From: an uncultured Erysipelotrichaceae bacterium
GTDB taxonomy: Bacteria > Bacillota_I > Bacilli_A > RF39 > UBA660
Length of the DNA stretch: 8,255 nt
Direction: 5' to 3'
Assembly (NCBI GenBank): GCA_902795845.1
Contig: CADBMU010000050.1
Span: 1-8,255 of the forward strand
Both the position numbers and the translations under genes were made by a program. Below, piece by piece: positions 1 through 6,814 of this stretch (the stretch's first letter is position 1; each line of letters starts with the position of its first letter). The notes under the pieces are model-generated. The model had not been told where the DNA came from. It saw only the letters and a program-made list of their open reading frames with translations, and did no database searches.

Positions 1-23
1 ATTTAACCCAAATTTTTGCATAA

Positions 24-56
24 TTGTGTTAAATATTGGTATATATATTAACACAA
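24..56. repeat. Perfect 9-bp inverted repeat, possible operator
   Basis: TTGTGTTAA at 24-32 is exactly mirrored by TTAACACAA at 48-56, with a 15-nt AT-rich spacer. No T-run follows on either strand, so it does not look like an intrinsic terminator. Read leftward, a weak promoter-like pair (TTGATT at 67-72, 16-nt spacer, TAATAT at 45-50) places its -10 element over one arm. That would suit a repressor site controlling a gene beyond the left edge, but this is inference. The sequence is so AT-rich that chance is a real alternative. Confidence 0.35.
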
Positions 57-93
57 ATTTTACATAAATCAAGTATAAAATGCATTTTTATAT

Positions 94-124
94 AAAAAAA
101 AGCAAAGATATTATTCTTCTTTGC
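94..124 (-). terminator. Intrinsic terminator of the ylmC-lspA-rluD segment
   Basis: On the minus strand GCAAAG pairs with CTTTGC (124-119 with 107-102) around an 11-nt loop, followed at once by eight T residues (101-94). The rluD stop codon (113-111) lies inside the loop, so the terminator overlaps the end of the gene. The stem is only 6 bp, but the T-run is uninterrupted. It closes the left-running gene block. Confidence 0.75.
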
Positions 125-1019
125 CTTTATTTTCTTCTAGTTTATCAATAAATTCTTGAAATTCTTGTGGTAAATCGCATTCAAAATGCATTTCTTTTTT
201 TGTAATTGGATGAATAAATGTTATAGTTTTTGAATGAAGAAATTGCCCAAAAGATGTAGCATTCTTATTACCATATAATGGATCATTAACTACTGGATAA
301 CCAATATATGATAAATGTACTCTAATTTGATGAGTTCTTCCAGTTTCTAGTACTAGTTTAACTAATGTATAATCTTTATATCTTTTTAAAACAGTTAAAT
401 GCGTAACTGCATTTTTACTATTTTTAGCAGTAACAGCCATTTTCTTTCGATTTTTTTCATCCCTACCAATAGGTGCATCTATTATTGCTGTGTTATGAGG
501 AAATACTCCTTTAATTAATGCATAATATTCTCTTCTTACTGCATGTCGTCCAAAATCTTCTGATAATATTTGATGAGCCTTATTAGATTTAGCTACTAGC
601 ATTAAACCAGAAGTATCTTTATCAAGACGATGGACAATCCCGGGTCTTTCTTCACCATTTAAATCACTTAAATTATTTGTATAATCTAATAACCCATTTA
701 CTAAAGTATTATTTTTATTTCCACTACCAGGATGAACAATTAAACCACTAGGTTTATTAATAACCATTATATCATCGTCTTCATAAACAATATTTAAATC
801 CATTTTTACAGGAACTATATTATTTTCTTCTTTAAAACCATCTAGCACTTCTATTACATCATTTTCTTTCACTTTATAGCTAGCTTTTAATAAATTTCCA
901 TTAACTTTCAGAAATCCATTATCAATTAATTTAGCAATCATTGTTCTGCTAAATTCTGTATTTTCACTTAAAAATTTATCTAATCTACTACCTGATTCAT
1001 TTACTACTATTGTTTTCAA
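111..1019 (-). CDS. rluD: 23S rRNA pseudouridine synthase, RluA/RluD family
   Basis: Cytoplasmic enzyme that isomerises uridine to pseudouridine in RNA; RluD-type members act on helix 69 of 23S rRNA. The 302-residue protein has an N-terminal S4 RNA-binding domain (about residues 10-60, beginning SRLDKFL). The catalytic domain carries HRLDKDTSG at 130-138, with Asp133 as the expected catalytic residue, and GRTHQIR at 227-233. Length is normal for the family. The start is a TTG codon: an AGGAG ribosome site at 1033-1029 lies 9 nt upstream, inside lspA, and starting here gives an intact S4 domain. The gene overlaps the end of lspA by 23 bp, which suggests translational coupling. RluA, RluB-like and RluD paralogues are hard to separate by eye; the S4 domain plus HRLDKDTSG favours the RluD-like group, but the exact target uridines are uncertain. 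Confidence 0.93.
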   Translation of the reverse strand: MKTIVVNESGSRLDKFLSENTEFSRTMIAKLIDNGFLKVNGNLLKASYKVKENDVIEVLDGFKEENNIVPVKMDLNIVYEDDDIMVINKPSGLIVHPGSGNKNNTLVNGLLDYTNNLSDLNGEERPGIVHRLDKDTSGLMLVAKSNKAHQILSEDFGRHAVRREYYALIKGVFPHNTAIIDAPIGRDEKNRKKMAVTAKNSKNAVTHLTVLKRYKDYTLVKLVLETGRTHQIRVHLSYIGYPVVNDPLYGNKNATSFGQFLHSKTITFIHPITKKEMHFECDLPQEFQEFIDKLEENKGKEE

Positions 1020-1470
1020 CTTTATCTTCTCCTTTAAATATTGCTATGATTAATAATATAACCCCTATTACAACGGCACAATCTGCTATATTAAATATTG
1101 GATAATTATAATTAAAAATTTTAAAATCTAAGAAATCCCTTACGTATCCTAGCAATGCTCTATCTATTAAATTACCTGAAATACCTCCAAATAATAAACC
1201 AAAAGCTACATTATTTCTTTTATTTTTATTAAATACATACATAAATCTGTAGATAACTACTAGAGATACTATTGATATTATAATTAGAAAAGTATTTTTA
1301 TTACTTAAAATACTCCATGCTGCACCATAATTATTTACATAAGTTAAGCTAAAAAAATTTTTAATTATTTCTAAAGAATATTCAAGTTTAATAAATGCTT
1401 GAACTAAACTCTTTGTTAATTGATCTAAAAATAGTGTTATCACAAATATTATTAATATTTTTTTATTCAT
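997..1470 (-). CDS. lspA: Lipoprotein signal peptidase (signal peptidase II)
   Basis: Membrane aspartyl protease that removes the signal peptide from diacylglyceryl prolipoproteins after Lgt acts. The 157-residue protein has four hydrophobic segments, at about residues 4-25, 58-80, 88-104 and 126-146. It has the family motifs LDQLTK (15-20), NNYGAAWS (46-53), GGISGNLIDR (95-104) and FNIAD (126-130). The two catalytic aspartates should be Asp103 and Asp130. I chose the ATG at 1470 because a GGTG ribosome-site core sits 6 nt upstream; two GTG codons at 1482 and 1479 could add up to four residues but would destroy that spacing. It ends in TGA and overlaps rluD by 23 bp. It lies 22 bp downstream of the ylmC-like gene, probably in the same transcript. 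Confidence 0.95.
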   Translation of the reverse strand: MNKKILIIFVITLFLDQLTKSLVQAFIKLEYSLEIIKNFFSLTYVNNYGAAWSILSNKNTFLIIISIVSLVVIYRFMYVFNKNKRNNVAFGLLFGGISGNLIDRALLGYVRDFLDFKIFNYNYPIFNIADCAVVIGVILLIIAIFKGEDKVENNSSK

Positions 1471-1504
1471 TTGATTCACCACATTAATTATAATATATCA
1501 AATT

Positions 1505-1726
1505 TTATAATTCAACCAATATTACATCTTCACCAATTTTTACTATTTGTTGAAATGTTACATTAATTTCAGTGTTAGACGAAAAAATTCTAAACCACTT
1601 TCGATGTTCAACCACAAAATACTCTATTATACCTTTGCTGTCAACTTTTGCATCTACTATCCTTCCTAGTTTTTTTCCGTCTTTCGTGTTTACAATATCT
1701 TTAACTTGTAATTCTGATAATTGCAT
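1505..1726 (-). CDS. PRC-barrel protein of the YlmC/YmxH family
   Basis: A 73-residue soluble protein, about the size of the small PRC-barrel proteins YlmC and YmxH of Bacillota, which are annotated as sporulation-associated but have no settled molecular role. Family-like features are the N-terminal MQLSELQVKDIVN, a central DGKKLGRIVDAKVD strand-turn-strand, and the C-terminal QQIVKIGEDVILVEL. There is no signal peptide or membrane segment. AAGGTGG lies 6 nt before the ATG, which fixes the start. It follows the truB terminator and precedes lspA by 22 bp. Presence of this family hints at a spore-forming ancestry but does not show that this organism sporulates. The family call rests on pattern recognition of a short protein. 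Confidence 0.75.
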   Translation of the reverse strand: MQLSELQVKDIVNTKDGKKLGRIVDAKVDSKGIIEYFVVEHRKWFRIFSSNTEINVTFQQIVKIGEDVILVEL

Positions 1727-1754
1727 TTTTAACCACCTTATTAAATATATGCTT

Positions 1755-1782
1755 AAAAAAAGACAAATTATTCATTTGTCTT
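1755..1782 (-). terminator. Intrinsic terminator overlapping the truB stop
   Basis: On the minus strand AAGACAAAT (1782-1774) pairs perfectly with ATTTGTCTT (1768-1760) around a 5-nt loop, followed by five further T residues (1759-1755). The truB stop codon (1770-1768) spans the loop and the start of the 3' arm. It separates the nusA-infB operon from ylmC-lspA-rluD. Only 28 nt remain between it and the ylmC start, too little for a separate promoter, so some read-through is likely. Translating ribosomes reaching the truB stop may also interfere with the hairpin. Confidence 0.75.
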
Positions 1783-2628
1783 AAGCATTACTAATGGTTT
1801 ATAAATCATATTATCTCTTTCATACAAAGCAATTATTTCATTTTTATTTTTTAAAATTACCTTACTTTCATTGGAATTTAATTCAATCTTACAACCATTT
1901 AATACTTTTTTAGATAAATCGTCATCAATTTCAATTACTTTATATCCAAGATCTTTTTCAATATCAATAAATTTATATTTATCATTTTCAATTTCTTTCA
2001 AATTAAATGAATCTTCTATTTTGAAATTACCTTGTTTTGTACGAATTAAACTTTTCATTGTTCCAACTGTATTAAGTTTTTCACAAATATCCTCTATTAA
2101 ACTTCTTATATAAGTTCCTTTTGACACAGTTGTTTCAAATTTAATAATATCATTGTTAAATTCTAAAAGTTTAATATCTTTTATTTCAATTTCTCTTTGT
2201 GGAAGTTCAACATACTCATTATTTCTCGCATATTCATATAATTTTTTTCCATTCACTTTAACTGCTGAATATTTTGGAACTGTTTGAATTTGTTTACCAA
2301 GAAAAGATTTTAAAGTTTTTTTTAACTTATCTTTTGTTACATTAAATTCTTTTGTTTTTAAAACTTTTCCAGTTATGTCACCAGTATCAGTTTTTATTCC
2401 TAATTTAATTTCTGCAATATATGTTTTTTCATATGCAGTTATTTTAGAAACTAATTTAGTATATTTTCCAATGCAAACAACTAAAACTCCGGATGCTATT
2501 GGATCTAAAGTTCCCGTGTGACCGATCTTTTTAGTTTTAAATTTTTTATTTAAAATGTTAATAACATCTCTACTCGTATATCCACATTCTTTGTTAACTA
2601 ACAAAATTGCATTAAGATTCTTGTTCAT
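1768..2628 (-). CDS. truB: tRNA pseudouridine(55) synthase
   Basis: Makes the near-universal pseudouridine 55 in the T-loop of tRNAs and also helps tRNA fold. The 286-residue protein has the catalytic motif GHTGTLDPIASGVL at 36-49, with Asp42 as the expected nucleophile, then KTYIAEIKLGIKTDTGD typical of the TruB core and SKGTYIRSLIEDI further on. The C-terminal part is the usual small, PUA-like, less conserved region. The start overlaps the end of rbfA by 17 bp. No good Shine-Dalgarno sequence precedes the ATG (the upstream stretch is mostly A and T), so it probably depends on ribosomes finishing rbfA. It is the last gene before a terminator. In many Bacilli truB is followed by ribF; here it is not. 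Confidence 0.95.
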   Translation of the reverse strand: MNKNLNAILLVNKECGYTSRDVINILNKKFKTKKIGHTGTLDPIASGVLVVCIGKYTKLVSKITAYEKTYIAEIKLGIKTDTGDITGKVLKTKEFNVTKDKLKKTLKSFLGKQIQTVPKYSAVKVNGKKLYEYARNNEYVELPQREIEIKDIKLLEFNNDIIKFETTVSKGTYIRSLIEDICEKLNTVGTMKSLIRTKQGNFKIEDSFNLKEIENDKYKFIDIEKDLGYKVIEIDDDLSKKVLNGCKIELNSNESKVILKNKNEIIALYERDNMIYKPLVMLKTNE

Positions 2629-2962
2629 TTTTTAATTCTTGTAAAATACTTTCTATTCGATTTCCATATTCAATAGATTCATCATAAACAAATTTTAACT
2701 TTGGTATAATTCTAATATCTATTTTAGAAGCAAGTTCAGTTCTAATAAATCCACTTGCTTCATTCATTTCTTTTTCTATTTGCTCTTTTGTTAAATTACT
2801 AATACTTGTAAAATAAACTTTTGCAAAACTTAAATCATTTGCTACATCACAAGCTGTTATTGTAACAGTTTTTAATAATTCATCACGAGATTCATTAGCT
2901 ATTATTTCACTAATAACTTTTACCATCTCAGAGCCAACTTTTTTTGATTTTAAACTAGCCAT
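2612..2962 (-). CDS. rbfA: Ribosome-binding factor A
   Basis: Small KH-fold protein that binds immature 30S subunits and helps process and fold the 5' end of 16S rRNA, notably in the cold. The 116-residue length is typical. The N-terminal helix (KSKKVGSEMVKVISEII), the central DVANDLSFAKVYF strand region and the C-terminal KLKFVYDESIEYGNRIESIL match the family pattern. The start is tied to infB: the TAATG junction makes the last base of the infB stop the first base of the rbfA ATG. A GAGGT ribosome site lies within the infB tail. It overlaps truB by 17 bp at the other end. Both overlaps point to coupled translation along the operon. Confidence 0.95.
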   Translation of the reverse strand: MASLKSKKVGSEMVKVISEIIANESRDELLKTVTITACDVANDLSFAKVYFTSISNLTKEQIEKEMNEASGFIRTELASKIDIRIIPKLKFVYDESIEYGNRIESILQELKNEQES

Positions 2963-5073
2963 TATCTTTTAACCTCTACCATTTCATAGTTTTCAAGGAT
3001 ATCTCCTTCTTTGATATCACTATAATTTTCTAAAGTAATACCACATTCAAATCCCTTTTTAACTTCCTTAACAGTATCTTTTTCTCTTTGAATTGAAGCT
3101 ATTTTGCCGTCAAATATAACTATACCATCTCTTATTACTCTTACATTTGCACCATTTTTCATGATTCCATCAGTAACAGATACACCTGCAATATTTCCAA
3201 CTTTTGAAAATTTAAATATTTTTCTTATTTCAGCTGTTCCTAAGATTTTTTCTTCAAATTCTGGATCTAACATACCTTTCATTGCAAGTTCCATTTCTTC
3301 AACAGCTTTGTATATTATTGTATAAAGTCTTATTTCAACATTATATTCTTTAGCTATTTCCTTTGTGATGCTTGAAGGACTAACATTAAATCCAATAATT
3401 ATTGCATTTGATGCATTAGCAAGTACTACGTCACTTTCAGTTATTGTACCAATTCCGGATCTTATTACTTTAATTCTAACACCCTCAACATCAATTTTTT
3501 CTAATGCATTTTTAACAGCTTCTTCACTACCTCTCACATCAGCTTTTAATACAACATTTATTTCTTTCTGACCAGCATTGATTTTTGCAAACAAATCATC
3601 AAGCGATAATGTTTCTTTTTTATTTTTATTAGCTTTAACTATATCCGCTCTTTTTTCTGCGACATGTTTAGCTTCAGTTTCAGTTTCAAAAGCCATAAAT
3701 TTATCACCAGCTATTGGATTGTCAGACAATCCAGTTATTTCTACAGGTGTAGATGGACCAGCCTCAACAATTGATTCACCACGATCATTTTTCATAGTTC
3801 TAACCTTACCAAAAGCAGTTCCAACAACAATAGGATCTCCTAATCTCAAAGTACCATTTTGAATTAAGATTGAAGCTATTCCACCAATATTTTTATCAAC
3901 TCTTGATTCTATTACTGAACCAATAGCATATCTATTAGGATTTGCTCTTAAATTATTCATTTCACTAATTAAAGAGATTGTTTCAAGTAATGTTTCAACA
4001 CCTTCACCAGTATGAGCAGAAATATTTACAAATGGATATTTTCCACCCCATTGTTCTGGAGTTATACCTATTTCAGCCATTCCTGTCATAATCTTTTCAA
4101 TATTAGCTTCTGGTTTATCAATTTTGTTAACTGCAACAATAATAGGAACATTTGCTGATAAAGCATGATCAACAGCTTCTTTTGTTTGAGGCATTACTCC
4201 ATCATCAGCGGCAACAATAATTATTACAATATCAGTTACACTTGCTCCTCTTGCACGCATTTCTGTAAAAGCGGCATGACCCGGTGTATCTATAAACGTT
4301 ATTTTTTCGCCATCATGCTCAACTTGATAAGCACCTATGTGTTGAGTTATGCCACCAAATTCAGTTTCTGTAACTTTTGATTTACGGATATAGTCAAGTA
4401 ATGTAGTTTTACCATGATCTACATGACCCATGATAGTAACAACTGGTGGTCTTTTTTGAAGATCTTCCTCTTTATCAATTATTTCATATTCTTCAAAATT
4501 AGCAACATCTTGTGTTTCTTCTCTTTTTAAGTTTTTTTGATACTCAAGTGCTATTAATTCAGCATTATCATAATCAATTGATTGATTAACACTTACCATT
4601 AACCCTAAACCAATTAATTTTTTGATAATTTCTGAACTAGCAACTTTTAATTCTTCTGCAAGTTCACCAACTGTCATTCCATCTTTGTATAAAATAATAG
4701 TCTCATCAATAGCATTTTTTGATAATTTATCTTTATTTTTATACATTTGCTTTCTTTTATTCATGTATTCTTCTTTTGAATTTTGGATGCTTGAACGTTT
4801 TTTTAATTTTTGTTTAGAATTTGAATCATTTATTGTTTTAATATTTGAAGATTCCATAATATCATCAACTGCTTCATCAATTACATCTTCTTCATCTAAT
4901 GTTACATCTGCTTCAGTAGAAATTAAATTCATTGCATAATCTAAGTTTATTACATCGTCATCAGATAAATCATCTGATGCATTAGAAACTTCTATTCCTA
5001 ACTCTTCACATTTTTTTAATACTTCTGCAACTGATATATTCATACTATCTGCATATTCTTTAACACTCATCAT
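2962..5073 (-). CDS. infB: Translation initiation factor IF-2
   Basis: GTPase that brings initiator fMet-tRNA to the 30S subunit and promotes subunit joining. The 703-residue protein is close to the usual Bacillota length. It has an IF2_N-like module at about 1-50, a charged low-complexity linker at about 51-120 and a second IF2_N module at about 121-180. The G domain follows: GHVDHGKT (216-223), GGITQHIG (240-247), DTPGH (262-266), NKID (316-319) and SAHTGEG (352-358), so all GTPase motifs are intact. The C-terminal half contains domain II and the fMet-tRNA-binding region, ending in the usual GFECGITLENY-type segment. Two ATG codons begin the gene; the first (5073) is taken because AAGGTG lies 7 nt before it. 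It starts 19 bp after rnpM and ends on the rbfA start codon. Confidence 0.98.
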   Translation of the reverse strand: MMSVKEYADSMNISVAEVLKKCEELGIEVSNASDDLSDDDVINLDYAMNLISTEADVTLDEEDVIDEAVDDIMESSNIKTINDSNSKQKLKKRSSIQNSKEEYMNKRKQMYKNKDKLSKNAIDETIILYKDGMTVGELAEELKVASSEIIKKLIGLGLMVSVNQSIDYDNAELIALEYQKNLKREETQDVANFEEYEIIDKEEDLQKRPPVVTIMGHVDHGKTTLLDYIRKSKVTETEFGGITQHIGAYQVEHDGEKITFIDTPGHAAFTEMRARGASVTDIVIIIVAADDGVMPQTKEAVDHALSANVPIIVAVNKIDKPEANIEKIMTGMAEIGITPEQWGGKYPFVNISAHTGEGVETLLETISLISEMNNLRANPNRYAIGSVIESRVDKNIGGIASILIQNGTLRLGDPIVVGTAFGKVRTMKNDRGESIVEAGPSTPVEITGLSDNPIAGDKFMAFETETEAKHVAEKRADIVKANKNKKETLSLDDLFAKINAGQKEINVVLKADVRGSEEAVKNALEKIDVEGVRIKVIRSGIGTITESDVVLANASNAIIIGFNVSPSSITKEIAKEYNVEIRLYTIIYKAVEEMELAMKGMLDPEFEEKILGTAEIRKIFKFSKVGNIAGVSVTDGIMKNGANVRVIRDGIVIFDGKIASIQREKDTVKEVKKGFECGITLENYSDIKEGDILENYEMVEVKR

Positions 5074-5092
5074 AATGATGCACCTTCTTTCT

Positions 5093-5347
5093 TTATTTTA
5101 CTATTTTTTTTAATTCGTCAAATACGCTATCATCAACTTTAACATTTAAAATTTTGTCTAAAATATGTTTTTCTTGAGCCTTATTTATTACTTCAAGATC
5201 TTTTTTTAGGTAAGCTCCTCTACCGTTAAGTTTTCCTGTTTCATCAACTACAACGTTTTGTTCTGGAGTTCTTACGATGCGAATTAAATCTTTTTTATCT
5301 AGTTTTTCTTTTGTTAAAACACATGTTCTTTGTGGTATTTTTTTCAT
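5093..5347 (-). CDS. rnpM: YlxR/RnpM-family RNA-binding protein
   Basis: The YlxR (DUF448) family always sits near nusA and infB; the Bacillus subtilis member has been named RnpM for binding and modulating RNase P RNA. The 84-residue basic protein starts KKIPQRTCV, continues LIRIVRTPE, and has the family signature GRGAYL at 42-47. A longer frame opens at 5377, but GGAGG ends 7 nt before the ATG at 5347 and homologues begin with a short KKIP-type N-terminus, so 5347 is chosen. This leaves 16 bp after nusA and avoids an overlap. The gene that usually follows, ylxQ (L7Ae-family), is absent: infB begins 19 bp later. The function in this organism is inferred from the family only. Confidence 0.9.
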   Translation of the reverse strand: MKKIPQRTCVLTKEKLDKKDLIRIVRTPEQNVVVDETGKLNGRGAYLKKDLEVINKAQEKHILDKILNVKVDDSVFDELKKIVK

Positions 5348-5363
5348 TTTTATACCTCCACTA

Positions 5364-6476
5364 TTATTTATTTCCATCCTCGTTTATTTGATTAAGAGTT
5401 TTTACTTCAATTTTGTATTTTGTTAATCTACTAGCTAATTTTACATTAGTTCCTTTTTTACCAATAGCAAGTGATAATTGATCTTCTGGCACTATTGCTA
5501 AAGCTTCTTTTTTTGTTTCATCTAGAATATTTACTATGATATTTTTAGCTGGCGCTAAAGCATTTTGTATAAATTCTTGAGGATTTTCGCTATAAAGAAT
5601 TAAGTCTACTTTCTCACCATTAAGTTCTTTTAAAATACTTCCAATTCTTGAACCTTTTTCACCAATACAAGCGCCTATAGCATCAACTCTTTCATTTGTA
5701 GAATAAACAGCTACTTTGCTTCTTATACCAGGTTCTCTTATTACTGAATATAACTCTATTGTACCATCTGCAAGTTCAGGTATTTCACTTTCAAATAATC
5801 TTTTTACAAATCCGTAATGTTTTCTTGATAATAAAATTAAAGGTCCCTTCGTTGTTGATTCTATTTTTGTAATGTAAACTTTTATTGAAGTTCCCATTTT
5901 TACAGTCTCACCTGGAATCATCTCTGACTTTGGTAAAATTCCTCTTGCTCTACCTAAATCAACATAATAATTTCTTGAATCTTCCATTGCAAGGAATCCA
6001 ACCATCATTTCGCCTTCTTTATCGGCAAATTCTTCCATAATGCTATTTCTTTCTGCTTCTCTTATTTTTTGAGTTACAACTTGTTTAGCAGTACTTGCAG
6101 CTACACGACCAAAATCTTTTGGTGTTACTTCTTTTTCAATTGTCTCACCAACTTTTATATTTGGAACCATTTTTTGAGCATCTTCTAATAATATTTGAGC
6201 ATCAATATTAATTGCTGGCGGAACATCGATTGTATTTCCTTCTTCATCAACTGTTTCACTACCCTCGTCAATTTCATCAACTACTACTAAATAAGAAAAT
6301 ACTTTAATTTCTCCTGTTTCTTTATTTATTTCAATTCTTACATTTGTTTTAGAATCATAATTTTTTTTGTAGGCTGCTGCTAGAGCTTGTTCCATAGCTT
6401 CAAATACTACTTCTTTACTAATATTTTTTTCTTCTACAATGTTATTTAATGCTTTAATAAATTCTTTACTATTCAT
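5364..6476 (-). CDS. nusA: Transcription termination/antitermination factor NusA
   Basis: Binds RNA polymerase near the RNA exit channel, promotes pausing and hairpin-dependent termination, and takes part in antitermination. With the ATG at 6476 the protein has 370 residues, the normal length for Bacillota NusA without the extra C-terminal acidic repeats of Proteobacteria. In order: the N-terminal polymerase-binding domain (about 1-130), an S1 domain (about 150-217), KH1 with a GEKG loop at 272-275, and KH2 with GKKG at 339-342. An upstream ATG at 6485 would add three residues (MKK). I prefer 6476 because the AGAGGT ribosome site is almost touching the upstream ATG but about 10 nt from this one. 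The gene overlaps the rimP stop by 8 bp. Confidence 0.97.
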   Translation of the reverse strand: MNSKEFIKALNNIVEEKNISKEVVFEAMEQALAAAYKKNYDSKTNVRIEINKETGEIKVFSYLVVVDEIDEGSETVDEEGNTIDVPPAINIDAQILLEDAQKMVPNIKVGETIEKEVTPKDFGRVAASTAKQVVTQKIREAERNSIMEEFADKEGEMMVGFLAMEDSRNYYVDLGRARGILPKSEMIPGETVKMGTSIKVYITKIESTTKGPLILLSRKHYGFVKRLFESEIPELADGTIELYSVIREPGIRSKVAVYSTNERVDAIGACIGEKGSRIGSILKELNGEKVDLILYSENPQEFIQNALAPAKNIIVNILDETKKEALAIVPEDQLSLAIGKKGTNVKLASRLTKYKIEVKTLNQINEDGNK

Positions 6477-6735
6477 TTTCTTCATTACCTCTTTCTTTAC
6501 TTGAAATATCTAAAATATATTCTTCTTTTATAAGATTTAAATCATCAATTATTGGATTAATAATATTTGTTGCTTCTACAATAGTATCTAAATCAAGTCC
6601 ATTAATTTTATCTAAAAAAATCTTTAAATAATAATAATTACCTTCTTTTTCCCATAAAACAGAATCAACAATAATATCCATTTTTTTCATTGGTTCTTCA
6701 ATGTTATTTCTTATTTCTTCTAAAATTTTATCCAT
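6469..6735 (-). CDS. rimP: RimP, short form lacking the C-terminal domain
   Basis: RimP (YlxS) assists 30S subunit maturation and is the usual first gene of the nusA operon. This protein is only 88 residues from the ATG at 6735, whereas family members are usually about 150. What is present matches the N-terminal alpha/beta domain: a first helix, strands around DSVLWEKEGNYYYLKIFLD, the helix LDTIVEATNIINPIID, and the strand EYILDISS (the usual Y-LEVSSPG position). There the family motif stops and a charged tail, KERGNEENE, replaces the SH3-like C-terminal domain. The frame is open upstream to a GTG at 6777, but that lies in the leader hairpin; AGGAG 4 nt before the ATG at 6735 supports the shorter start. 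It overlaps nusA, so no remnant of the missing domain can lie between them. The name rests on the domain and the locus. Confidence 0.82.
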   Translation of the reverse strand: MDKILEEIRNNIEEPMKKMDIIVDSVLWEKEGNYYYLKIFLDKINGLDLDTIVEATNIINPIIDDLNLIKEEYILDISSKERGNEENE

Positions 6736-6755
6736 AATGCTCCTCTCATTAATAA

Positions 6756-6779
6756 AAGTGGGATTATTATGTCCCACTT
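6756..6779 (-). promoter_or_regulatory. Stem-loop in the rimP-nusA mRNA leader
   Basis: On the minus strand AAGTGGGA (6779-6772) pairs perfectly with TCCCACTT (6763-6756) around an 8-nt AT loop. A broken T-rich stretch (TTATTAAT) follows and then the rimP ribosome site at 6747-6740. A stable hairpin with a poor U-tract is the form expected of a NusA-dependent terminator, and in Bacillus subtilis the nusA operon is reported to be autoregulated by NusA-dependent termination in its leader. Here that role is inference. Because the likely transcript start is only about 7 nt upstream, a 5'-end mRNA-stabilising hairpin is the main alternative. Confidence 0.65.
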
Positions 6780-6793
6780 AAATCTGTAAATGT

Positions 6794-6802
6794 ATTATAC
6801 CA
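6794..6802 (-). promoter_or_regulatory. Extended -10 promoter for the rimP-nusA-infB operon
   Basis: The minus strand reads TGGTATAAT: a perfect -10 hexamer (6799-6794) with the TG extension one base upstream. No good -35 lies at 16-18 bp, which is common for extended -10 promoters. Transcription would start near 6787, giving a leader of about 50 nt made up almost entirely of the hairpin and ribosome site. A second TATAAT at 6809-6804 could serve as an alternative. Confidence 0.6.
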
Positions 6803-6814
6803 TATTATATTCAT

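Noticed and set aside
1805..1832. Promoter-like TTGCTT-16-TATGAT within the 3' end of truB
   Set aside because: Transcripts from it would run straight into the truB terminator, and the -35 is poor; kept only as context for the read-through finding.
3104..4939. Several right-facing open frames opposite infB
   Set aside because: They are antisense shadows of a strongly conserved gene in AT-rich DNA with no ribosome sites or recognisable motifs.
6736..6777. N-terminal extension of rimP from the GTG at 6777
   Set aside because: It would be translated through the leader hairpin and has no ribosome site; AGGAG fits the ATG at 6735 instead.
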